Shown here one piece after another: positions 11,784 to 21,271 of a stretch of DNA of 64,000 nt. The notes beneath the pieces were generated by a model. That model was not told the DNA's origin. It made no database searches and saw only the letters and a list, made by a program, of their open reading frames with translations. Origin of the DNA: Phaeotremella fagi (Eukaryota > Basidiomycota > Tremellomycetes > Tremellales > Phaeotremellaceae); assembly GCA_001599715.1 (NCBI GenBank), contig BCHU01000002.1, positions 1,736,001 through 1,800,000 on the forward strand, given 5' to 3'. Each line of letters starts with the position of its first letter. Position 1 is the stretch's first letter. Position numbers and translations under genes: made by a program.

Positions 11784-14288
11784 ATGTCCGTCAATCAAAC
11801 TGACCCACTCCCTTCCTCAACTACAAAACATAATCTTGCTCCTCCAACAACAACACAAATCCCACTTCCAACTCCACCTGCTTCTCTACGATCTCCATCA
11901 CCCAACATGCCTCCTCCCCCTCTCCCTGCAACCAAACAAAATCCAACCACAACAACAACAACCGAAAAAAAAACCGTCCCCTTCCCAACTGGTCCTGCTA
12001 CAACTCCACCTGCCGTTGATGACAACCACGAAACTCGACCTCGATACCATTCTACCCTCTCACGTTCAAACGTTCCACAACCTCAACAACGTTCGAAATC
12101 GTTTGGTTCCAAATTACAGTCTTTACGCAAGAAGATCGAATCAGAACTCTCACGCAAAAGACCTGGTTCATCAGCTCTCCCTTCCTCACAATCTGTCGGT
12201 GGTAAACGTCAATCTGGTGGGAAGAAGGCTCAAAAGGGAACTGTCGCTGGATTGCGTCCTAGTCCAGCACTCACTGTTCCTGAGGGAATGAGCGTCGCTG
12301 ATGCCAGTCAACTTTGTGCCGCTAAACGAACTGATTGTGTTTTGGTCGTCGACGACGAAGAGGGTTTGAGCGGTATTTTCACAGCCAAAGATTTGGCTTT
12401 TAGAGTGAGTTCTGAATTAAAATGAAGTCGTGATCGTTTCTGATCCGATGTGAATAGGTCACTGCCGAATCTCTCGATCCCAGAACCACTACCGTTGCTC
12501 AAATCATGACTAAGAACCCAATGGTAACTCGTGACACCACCAGCGCTACTGAGGCTCTCCAACTTATGGTCAGCAGAGGTTTCCGTCACTTGGTAAGTCG
12601 TGATGTAAGCAACATGACCTGAAAGCTGACACCCCTTAGCCTGTTTGTAACGAAGATGGTGACGTTGTTGGTCTCCTTGATATCACCAAAGTTTTCCACG
12701 AAGCACTTGCCAAAGTCGAACGTGGTTCCTCTGCTACATCTCAATTATCAGCAGCTCTTGCTGGTGTCCAATCCGAACTTGGTCCTGGTATGGCCACCAA
12801 CCCTCAAGCAGCAGCTATGTTGGCCTACGTCGATGCTTTGAGAGAAAGAATGGCACTTCCAGATCTCACCACCGTCCTCGATACTCGTAACCCACCACCA
12901 ACGGTATCTCCACGTACAAGTGTTCGTGACGCAGCCAGATTGATGAAAGAAAGACGTACAACTGCTGTTTGTGTCATGGAAACCAATTCTGGTACGAGTG
13001 CCGTCAGTGGAATGTCAGGTGTCAACACTGTTCCCAAAATTGCTGGTATCTTTACCAGTAAAGATGTCGTTCTTAGAGTTATCGCAGCTGGACTTGACGC
13101 TCAGAGATGTAGTGTTGTCAGAGTCATGACTCCTCATCCTGACACTGCACCACCAACGATGTTCGTACAAGATGCTTTGAAGAAAATGCACAGTGAGTTG
13201 GGATTGTGCATTTTGTTGATAGATGCTGATAATCTGTAGATGGTCATTACCTCAATTTACCTGTTGTTGAGGATGATGGGCGTTTACTCGGTATCGTCGA
13301 TGTTCTCAAGCTCACTTACGCTACTCTAGAACAAGTAAGTGCTGCTATACCATCATACATCCCTTGCTGACCCTTCTAGATCGAATCCATGGCTGAAGAT
13401 AAATCATCTAATGACGGTGGACCAATGTGGGGTAAATTCTTCGACACCCTTGGAGCTGCAGGTGGGGACGACGATACCGCTTCAGTTGTTTCCCAATCCG
13501 ACCGTCCTGATACACCATCTAAACCAAACATGCACCATCGAGGTCTTTCCAGTATGACCTCACCCATCTCAGAGGTTATGCCTAACGATTCAGCATCTGT
13601 TGTCGATGATGAATCCAACGTCGGTAAAACAGGTGGAGCAGCGTCATCAGTCGCCCCAGCTTCAGTCCCTGTTGACGATGGAACTTATATTTTCAAATTC
13701 CGAACACCTTCCGGTAGAACTCATCGATTCCAAGCTCGACATGACAGTTACGAATTATTACGGGATATCGTCTCTGGTAAATTGGTTAATGATCCATTCT
13801 TCACTGCTGAAGGTGCAACTGAGGGTACAGCTGTTCATCTACCTGATCCCAGTGCTTTCACATTAAGCTACACCGATGACGAAGGGGATCTGGTAGTCAT
13901 CACTGCAGATGGCGATGTCTCTGACGCAGTTAGAATAGCTAGAGGTCAAAAATCAGATCGTGTAGTACTCTTAATAGACGGTGGTAAAGTCTGGGAAGAC
14001 GCAGCTAGAGATATCGGTGGCGAGAAGGCGGTCGAAAAATTAAAGGCTGCAGAGAAAGAAGAACCTGTTGGAGAAGATGATGAAGCTGCCAAGACTGGTG
14101 TTGATCCAGCTACTGAAGCTACTTTCGGTGCTAGAGGAGCTGTTCACTCCAAAGGTCCTAGTCCTGGTACACCCGGTGTTCCAGATCTCATTGGTGGAGT
14201 TTTACCAAAAGATATGGTTTTACCTGCAGCCATCGGGTTCTTGAGTGTGGTTATTTTAGGTGTTTTCATTGCTGGTCGCTCAAAGTAA
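11784..14288 (+). CDS. CBS-domain and PB1-domain membrane protein (Mug70-like)
   Basis: The start at 11784 gives a Pro/Thr-rich disordered region of about 110 residues, then a basic helix (LRKKIESELSRKRPG). Four CBS motifs follow in two pairs. The first pair is ALTVPEGMSVADASQLCAAK with GIFTAKDLAFRV, and MTKNPMVTRDTTSATEALQL with LLDITKVFHEAL. The second is PPTVSPRTSVRDAARLMKER with GIFTSKDVVLRV, and MTPHPDTAPPTMFVQDALKK with LGIVDVLKLTYATLEQ. A PB1 domain (YIFKFRTPSGRTHRFQARHD to ITADGDVSDAVRIAR) and a C-terminal hydrophobic segment (LPAAIGFLSVVILGVFIAG) end the protein, so it is probably tail-anchored. CBS pairs usually bind adenosine nucleotides and PB1 mediates protein pairing; the cellular role is unknown. 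Introns lie near 12403, 12592, 13190 and 13334. The 5' end is uncertain (see the exon at 11212). Confidence 0.9.
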
Positions 14289-14640
14289 TGTTCACGTCTT
14301 ATATATTCACATTTAATCCTCTAGTTCATTCGATTTTCTCTTTCCCCATTGGGATCTGCTTGTTCATACTTTTTTTCTTTTTGGATCTATCTACTCCACT
14401 CCCTATACCCAGTAATTCTTGTTTTTTAAGTTTAGATTACAATGTATTTCGTACGCTTTTTCAGGTTTGGAGAGCAGTTAGGTAAATTGCATGCAATGTT
14501 TTACGGGTAGAAGGATGAGACTAGACGAGATAGGAAAGATGGTGGTTGGGGTATGGAATATGGATTGACTTGGTTGAGGGAAGGTATTCTGGTAGATTTG
14601 TTTATCAGTCAAAGTAGGATGGGAATACAGCTCACCAAAC
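14289..14640. other. Convergent intergenic region
   Basis: The 3' flanks of the CBS/PB1 gene and of the minus-strand uS13m gene meet here. The sequence is T-rich with no supported exon. Confidence 0.4.
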
Positions 14641-15221
14641 TTACGATGAGAACCTTCTTCTGTCCACTCGATTCAATTTCTTAGCTGTATGTGCATTACT
14701 CCTCGTATTCTGTCCTCTAACCGGTAGCCCAAAAGCGTGTCTAGTAGAAAAAACATCTCCATCAGTTTCTGAAACTGAACCATAGTAGTAAGCGAAATAC
14801 CCACCGTCTTCCACGATATGTCCCCACAGTCCTCTGATGTCCAATATCACTTTGCAAACCCCTCCGTAGATCCGTCTCAATTTTCAAATGATTCAACGGG
14901 TCCGCTTCAGAACTATTCAATATCGTTGACGAAGATGAAGCCAGAGGTTGGGGAGATGGGACGACCGAGGTAGATGGTGAAGAGAGATAACCTGAGAGAG
15001 CTGTTATTTGGGATTCGGTTAGTGAGGAGACGAGGGCTTGTCGATTGATTTGAAGTCTTGCTAAGAGTCTTTCGGAGGTTCGATGGGAGATTCCGTAGAA
15101 GGTCGTTAGGGCGATCTGGGGGATTTTAGTTGGGCTTTTTTGGATTTTGGATTTAGGGGATGAGGGAGAAACTTACTCGAGCTAGTTTGTGGTCTGGTAG
15201 ATGGTGGCCTAGGAGATGCAT
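14641..15221 (-). CDS. SWS2: Mitochondrial small-subunit ribosomal protein uS13m
   Basis: Three exons: 15177-15221, 14805-15115 and 14641-14740, together 151 codons plus stop. The spliced product starts [20 protein letters not shown], the S13 N-terminal pattern (IxGxxIPDxKxxxIALTxIYGI), and continues [16 protein letters not shown]. The core reads [19 protein letters not shown], and the join of exons 2 and 3 yields [15 protein letters not shown] followed by [14 protein letters not shown], the diagnostic rRNA/tRNA-binding C-terminus of S13. The introns are 61 and 64 bp with GTAAGT and GTGGGT donors. A longer open frame runs through the second intron (14641-14880) but destroys the S13 core and should not be used. 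An Ala/Ser/Pro-rich insertion lies between the two halves. An upstream AG just before the ATG could mean a 5' UTR intron. It shares its promoter with the next gene. Confidence 0.88.
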
Positions 15222-15422
15222 TCTGTGGGTATTTTTATGATTGTTGTTAAAGATTGAATGTGTTGGATATTTTGAGGATTGATTAGTGAAATATATAAAT
15301 GCCACATTCGGATTTTTACGGTATTAATGATCTGTAACTAAGATTTCGAAGACAGTTTCAGACAAAGACAAGAGGTTCAAAGGTTAAGAATTCAACATTC
15401 ACAAATACCACTACCAACAACA

Positions 15423-16295
15423 ATGTCTTCATCCAAAGTACCCTCACCACAAGCGTTCAAATTAGTTAGACAACTTTTATCCGAAAGACCAAGACAATTC
15501 CATGAAATCGCAAGAGACGGTGTAGCTCTTTACGGTTCTCAAAATTCAACTTCATCACAAGCTGAACCTGAAGCGAGTTCTTCTAAAAGCGGATTTAGTA
15601 GAAAGAGTAGGAAATCAGTCAGTAAATTTACCAACGTTATTCCTGAAGGACATCCCTTCGTTTCCATATCGTATGTTACTTTGCCCCTTTTTGGTTGTAG
15701 ACCGAATGCATAGCTAACCTGGATCATTAGGTACCTCAAATCTCGTATTCTTCCAGTTTTGGCTTCACAGGATCTCATTCTCAAAAAGGCTGTCCATGGT
15801 TCACCAGCTGAACAAAATGCATCTGGAGTTTCGGTGGCTTCCAGAACTAGATCTGGAGGTGTGAAACCATCATTCATATGGACGATACCTGAACCCTACA
15901 AACAACCTTCCACCTCAACCTCTACATCAACAGAAAAAATCCCAGATTGGGATGTAGAATCACACTGGCAATCATTGATTTCCGGTACCAACCCTTCAAA
16001 AACAGCATACGAATTCTCGAAAATCCAACAGAAACGTAAAGAAATCTTACATGAACATCTCATTCAAACTGGTGAACTACTTCGAACAGAACGTGAGGTT
16101 ATGAATTGGGATCAAAGGGTTGAAATTTTGACCACTGGTTTGGAAAGGATTCATTTGAATGTTAGAAGGAATCAGGCTAGACCTAGGAAGGAAAGGAGTA
16201 TTTTTAAGATTATTGAGAAGAGGAAGGAAATTCAGAAAGAGGCTTTGGAACTTGCTAGAAAGGAGTTGGAGGCTGAGGGCAAATTGGTTGTTTAG
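15423..16295 (+). CDS. Conserved-looking hypothetical protein, possibly mitochondrial
   Basis: Two exons join through an intron at about 15672-15730 (GTATGT donor, GCTAACC branch site), giving a continuous SYLKSRILPVLASQDLILKK. The protein is about 270 aa. Its N-terminus (MSSSKVPSPQAFKLVRQLLS) is basic and amphipathic. The middle has WTIPEPYKQP and IPDWDVESHWQSLISG. The C-terminal third is a long charged helix (EHLIQTGELLRTEREVMNWD to RKEIQKEALELARKELEAEG). I do not recognise the family. Divergent pairing with mitochondrial uS13m (about 200 bp apart) and the helix-rich basic character make a mitochondrial ribosome or assembly role conceivable, but this is inference only. Confidence 0.75.
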
Positions 16296-16525
16296 CTCGG
16301 TTTTTGGTAGACTTATGGATTTCGTTATTAACGACAACAGTATATGAAGGAGGGAGTGGCTTGGTAATAGCTATTTCGCGAGATTGCGCTCGGACATGTC
16401 GAGCCATCTTTGGAATTTTGTCAATTTACCGGGTTTACTGACACTCTCAAATTATACTAACCTTTCTAATCTTTTCTCATTCTCCTTGAAACGTCGTAGA
16501 GATCCCGAAGAAAAAAGCAGCCCTA

Positions 16526-17810
16526 ATGCAACCACGTCCGAAAGTGACTCTCACATCAATCCCAAAATCTGCTCCTCGAATCAACATCCCAACCCAAATC
16601 CCAACGTCAACGGCGAACACGAACGAATCTATCGACTGGTTCCCAACATACACCAAACTAAAGAATGAAACCTGTAAGCATCACCAAGTGATCCGAATCC
16701 ATGATTCCACCTCGAGTTCGAAATTAATTTGGACAGATCGTAAAGAAACGTCAGGTTTCAATTGTTTGAATCCGACTTTCAGAGAAATTTCACCGAGAGT
16801 TTATCAGGATACCATCAAAGGTTTTAGTGGAACTAATTGGCTTTATGGTAACTACATGAAATCAACGATGATGGATCATGTTCTTGGTGAAAAACAGAAA
16901 CGAAATGGCAATGAAACAATGAATTCGGTTAGAATCGGTGAAACTACTTATTTCAAACAAAGTTTTTTGCCTGAAAGACCTTTACATCCCGATGAATTAA
17001 GTTCATGGATCTCAACTACTCGTTCATTAGATTGGTCAATCTACGAAATCGCTCGAAGACTCTCGAAACTACCTAAAAATGGGAATGAAGAAGAAAACAG
17101 AATTTACATGACGGTTATCGATCAACGAAAAATGTATCCCAGTCCAAATCAAAGAATGGAAAACTGGGTCGGAAGAGAGTTTTGGGTCGTACCGTACTTC
17201 CATCTTCGTGAACCATTTTTTCGTGAAAGTTCCAATAATAGAAGTAGAAGAGATAGGGTTTTGAGAACGATTACTCAAAGTCAAGAAGTTTTGTATTACG
17301 GTAGAATATTCTCTGATTCGATTTCACATAATTATGTTTGGACTCGAGTAGTGAGTAGAGCTTCTGCTTGTTTTCGTACGTTGATTGAGTCGTGGCTGAT
17401 GGCTCAGAGTTTACCATTCAAACTTCCTTCGAGATTTTGGAAAACATATCATCCTTGTATGAAATTTGATTCTTGGATCGATCACCTATGTTGGGATCCA
17501 AGATCAGATAATTGGGAGACAGCACTTCAAAAATTGCGAGTGCGAAAGTATAATAAAGCTTGGTATGGTCAACCTGTTCATGAGTAAGACGATTAATTCG
17601 ACAAAAGACTACGAGGTTGATCGTACAAAAATAGGATATCATCCGTTTGGCCTCCTGTTCCAGTGGTTCAGAATCAGGTTTTGGAAAATCAGAAAAACGG
17701 AGAGGGAGTGACTCCGACCTGCGAGCTCTTGGTATGTGGTTTTGATCTTGTTCACTTCATATCAATTCTTACCATTCACTTAACAACGCCAGGTCGATTT
17801 TGAAAGTTGA
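16526..17810 (+). CDS. Lineage-restricted protein with ART-like motif order (copy 1)
   Basis: Exons 16526-17350, 17408-17583, 17635-17731 and 17793-17810 give 371 aa. The splice model is guided by the neighbouring paralogue: the 57-nt intron 1 is in frame and stop-free, and intron 2 (51 nt) restores an ISSVWPP segment matching the paralogue's LPSDWPP. Conserved blocks are VIRIHD (55-60), WISTTRSLDWSIYEIARRL (161-179), YMTVIDQ (194-200), PYFHLREPFFR, QSQEVLYYGRIFSDSI (251-266), LPSRFWK and LCWDPRSDNWETAL. An Arg-bearing strand, an S-T-T strand and a later Q-x-x-E-V-L strand is the order seen in ADP-ribosyltransferase folds; it also recalls DUF7587-type fungal proteins as I remember them. Catalysis is not shown. 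No signal peptide or membrane segment is seen. Confidence 0.75.
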
Positions 17811-18095
17811 GTGTGTAGATTGTAAACCTCGCATTCGTAATTTACGAAGGGATTCATGGGCTGTGAGAATGTTAGATGGACGGTGTTTGTTGTATGTATC
17901 GATCTTGTTGAGGTTCAAAATGAGGTGTTTGTGGCACAAGTTGAGCTTTGACCTACGATGGTGAACTAGCCATTTTTTAGGAGGTATCCAATCATCCGGG
18001 AGGCTTAATGGGATGTAACCATCCACAACATCGAACATCCAACTTGTGAGATCCTTAATCATCTAAACTCGAACAATCTAAATCCCATAACGACA

Positions 18096-19308
18096 ATGCC
18101 ATCATTCTCATCTTATTCCGAACCAATCCCAAAATACGAAACCTCCCATAATCTTCGTCGAAAGTTGAAAAATCACAGTCTAGTGATAAGGGTTCATGAT
18201 CACAAATCAAAATCTCAACTCTTTATAACAGAGTTAATGTCAACGTTGCTCTGGATTCAGCTGTTCGAACCCGAATTTCCATTTGTTGGATCAGAGAAGC
18301 TATGTGAATTCTACGAGGGATCTTAGAGGTCGTTGGAATCACGGACAGTATCTTCAAGAAACAATGATTGACCATCTGTTAGGTGATTTCAATGGTGATT
18401 TGATTGGTGTGGATGATGTTTTCAAGGTACGTTCTGGGTCTTTTATCAGGTTACTTATATTAACATGGAATCAACCTACTTAGTCAACAAATGAACAAGG
18501 TCCATGGATCTCAACAACACGTTCAATAGAATGGTCAATCTATCAAATCTCCAAGAAACTACTTGTAGAGAATCATCAAAAAGTTTTCATGGCTATCATT
18601 GATCAGTCTAAAATCTATCTCGGTAACAACAACTACAAACTCAGAAATGAAATTTGGGCCACTCCGTTTTTTCAATTGGCCAATTATACTCATAATTATG
18701 ATTGGAACGATGATGATCATAAACTAAGACGACGGGATTTAGCTATGAACAAATGTAGTCAATCTTTTGAAGTTCTCTATTATGGTAGGATATTCAGTGA
18801 TTCTATTACTAAGAATTACGAATGGAATCGTCGAGTAAGTGGATTTCGACCTCAACACTTTATTCTCGTGATTATATTCAAAATTTACATTTTGAACCAG
18901 AGTATTCCTTTCGAACTTCCACCCAAATTCTGGAAATCTGATTACGTTCATCAAAAGGATGTTTCCTGGTTGAGCAGACTTTGTTGGGATCCGAGGAAAG
19001 ACGATTGGGACACTGCTTTGGAGAAAATCTTGAACAGGGGCAGCGTAACTTATGGAAGATCAGAATGGATAAAACAACCTGTTCATTGGTAGGTCGCCTG
19101 AATATACTCGTACTGTATCGCTGCATGATGAATCTGATGTTTTTCAATCAGCTTACCATCAGATTGGCCACCTCTTTCACGTTTACCTAGACCATCTTTA
19201 GAATTACCTTATGTTGATGTTGAGGCGGAGTGTGATGTTCTCAGAAATGGGTTTAGACGTTTGGAGATTGATGAGCTACCTTCTATTGGTTTATTAATCC
19301 TTGATTAG
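18096..19308 (+). pseudogene. Tandem paralogue of the ART-like protein, frameshifted (copy 2)
   Basis: Exons at about 18096-18426, 18484-18834, 18901-19088 and 19152-19308 encode the same blocks as copy 1: VIRVHD, WISTTRSIEWSIYQISKKL, MAIIDQS, SFEVLYYGRIFSDSI, LPPKFWK, LCWDPRKDDWDTAL and QPVH. Relative to copy 1 there are 4 extra bases at about 18246-18249, after the codons for FITELMST. The first frame then runs to a stop at 18324-18326, while the conserved reading continues in another frame (CSGFSCSNPNFHLLDQRSYV). No plausible intron bridges the shift. Either it is a young pseudogene or the assembly has an error here. The rest remains open and strongly conserved, which favours recent damage. 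It ends with an acidic tail (YVDVEAECDVL) longer than that of copy 1. Confidence 0.7.
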
Positions 19309-19741
19309 AGTGGGTTGGGGTCATGTAGCATCTTGTCTTGTTTAGAGAAACTTTTTTGGTGGCATGCATCCTCTCTTCCTTTGTGCCACAGCTTGAGAAC
19401 TCCCCGAATACAGTTCATATATCTCGCATAATTGGATTCCGAACCATATGTGTATGTCTATCAGGAGATTGAGGATAAAAGAAGGTGTGAAGGTCATCAA
19501 GATTTTCGTAGAAACCTGTATCTCAATCTCGACTAGGTTGATGATGTATTGAGGAAAACAGTGACGGAGTCGAGTACCCTTCTGTCCTTTCTTTGAGGCT
19601 CACCTTTGTTTGCAGCTCCTTTCTCATAGGCTACAGCGTATTAGTCAAGCATTCTAGCTTTTCCTATTTGATTTACTTCGTGTATCGGCGCAAATCTTAG
19701 TATACACGATAGCCATCACAAAAGACTGCTATCTACTCACG
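19309..19741. other. Intergenic, promoter of the F-box-like gene
   Basis: About 430 bp with no supported exon, RNA gene or repeat. It should contain the 3' end of the paralogue pair and the promoter of the next plus-strand gene. Confidence 0.4.
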
Positions 19742-20827
19742 ATGCCAGATTCAAAAGTCACATTAATCTGCGAGCCAGAAACCAAAACCCAAACCCTGAT
19801 AATGGACGAGATCGTCACGAGCCGTGTACCTGATCAATCTCCAAAACAAACTGAGAAACTGCCCCCAGACAGTATCGTAGATCATGAACCAATGAAGAAA
19901 CCCCAGAGACCTTTCCCTGTCGAGTTAATACCATTGGTCATCTCCTTCCTACCAATTCAAAAAGAAATTCGTCGTCACACTCTAAAAAATCTTTCTTTGG
20001 TATCACGCCAAGCACGTTATTTCACTTCACCATTTCTGTTCACTCATATATGTCTTGACGGTTCAAATTGGTTCGAAATTCTTGGTGTTGAAAGTACAGA
20101 ACCTACCACTGATACCCATCATCTATGTAAATGGGTCAAATCGGTCACTATTGGTTCAACACCTATCGACGACATATTTCCGACTCTTCCCCAAACTCCC
20201 GCAGTGGTATTTAAAGATGCAGATGAAGTCAAATTCGACATGAAGATGTTGGATCATCTTCGGAAGTCACCTCGAACGTTGGCTGGGTTGAGTGATATCC
20301 TCTCTCGACTCGTTACCCCAACCAAGCTTGTCTTTAATCAGAGAGACGATCAAACTCTAGCCAAGATCATGAGAGAGATTTCAACGACTGTACAGCCACC
20401 AAGATCCACCACTGGAAGAGGCGAATTCAATCCAATGTCGGTGATGAGTCTTATTCTATCAAAAACCAAGTGGAAAATCAAAATTTTCATTTACCACGGT
20501 TTCATCGATGGTCACGACAGTGATTTCTCTATCAAACGCGCACACAACATCAGACACTACATACCAACGAAATCAGGATCTCCGAATTTCACTAGAAGGA
20601 GAGTTAACGCAGGTTGGGAAGGGAGTACTTGGAAATTCGTTGGTTTTAAAAGTCGTAGAAGTTGCTTTGGGGAGATTGATTTGCTTAAGGAGAAATCGAG
20701 AGAGGAAAGAGAGATTGAGTGGTTTGTTCGGGATTGGGTTGTCAGGGTTGCTGATAAGAGATTGATTGATCGTTTTACATTTTCTTCTAGTTTCGATGTT
20801 GACGAGGATTGCACTTGTTATCGATGA
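19742..20827 (+). CDS. F-box-like protein
   Basis: An intronless ORF of 361 aa. After a disordered N-terminus of about 58 residues comes RPFPVELIPLVISFLPIQKE, continuing through RHTLKNLSLVSRQARYFTSP and FLFTHICLDG. This is the usual form of a basidiomycete F-box (PxEL...I..FL, followed by L..LSLVSR..R....PFLF.HI). The remainder would be the substrate-recognition part but shows no leucine-rich or WD repeats that I can see. By family such proteins link a target to SKP1-CUL1 ubiquitin ligases. Lack of introns in an intron-rich genome is typical of expanded fungal F-box families. The target is unknown. Confidence 0.7.
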   Translation: MPDSKVTLICEPETKTQTLIMDEIVTSRVPDQSPKQTEKLPPDSIVDHEPMKKPQRPFPVELIPLVISFLPIQKEIRRHTLKNLSLVSRQARYFTSPFLFTHICLDGSNWFEILGVESTEPTTDTHHLCKWVKSVTIGSTPIDDIFPTLPQTPAVVFKDADEVKFDMKMLDHLRKSPRTLAGLSDILSRLVTPTKLVFNQRDDQTLAKIMREISTTVQPPRSTTGRGEFNPMSVMSLILSKTKWKIKIFIYHGFIDGHDSDFSIKRAHNIRHYIPTKSGSPNFTRRRVNAGWEGSTWKFVGFKSRRSCFGEIDLLKEKSREEREIEWFVRDWVVRVADKRLIDRFTFSSSFDVDEDCTCYR

Positions 20828-21271
20828 TACTTCTGTAGTGTACGAAAAATACTTCTTAAGATTTTATGAATACCTGACGTAAAAACTCTGCCACCATTGA
20901 AATTCTTCGATAGATAGCTCAATGTTCAATCATCTACTCAATGGAAAGCTATAGATGATTCCATCACAGTCCACATGAGATTTGACTCGATAATGAGCAA
21001 GAAAGCTATGCACAAGATGAACCAATTCTACAATTAGAACAGGATCAAATCGCCATTTATATCCTTTTTATCGTAAACCTTATCGTAATCTCGGTACAGC
21101 CGGTACGATCAGAATTTCAAAGAAGATTCTAAGCGAGTTCAGTCACTAGACAGCCAATCTCAACTCGATTTCATTGACAGTAGGATAGTTCAGCTGTAAA
21201 AAATAACAACTATCATCTATTCATAATCCTCACTCTACACTGTTTTGTAATCTGTTAGAACTATCATTAAA
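20828..21271. other. Intergenic, promoter of the FAD oxidase
   Basis: About 440 bp of AT-rich sequence with no supported exon, RNA gene or repeat. Confidence 0.4.

Noticed and set aside
11836..12291. 151-aa ORF (Gln/Leu-rich) overlapping the CBS/PB1 gene
   Set aside because: It is an out-of-frame shadow of the Pro/Thr-rich low-complexity exon.
14641..14880. 79-aa minus-strand ORF as an independent gene
   Set aside because: Its 5' half is intron sequence; splicing at 14804/14741 gives a full uS13m core instead.
16384..16668. 94-aa ORF upstream of ART-like copy 1
   Set aside because: It overlaps copy 1 in another frame and has Asn/Pro low-complexity composition without homology to copy 2.
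17769..18062. 97-aa minus-strand ORF between the two ART-like paralogues
   Set aside because: No motif, splice support or conservation. It overlaps the last exon of copy 1 and is probably a chance ORF.
18096..18326. A functional short protein ending at the early stop of copy 2
   Set aside because: Strong homology to copy 1 continues in another frame through the whole gene, so the stop reflects a frameshift.
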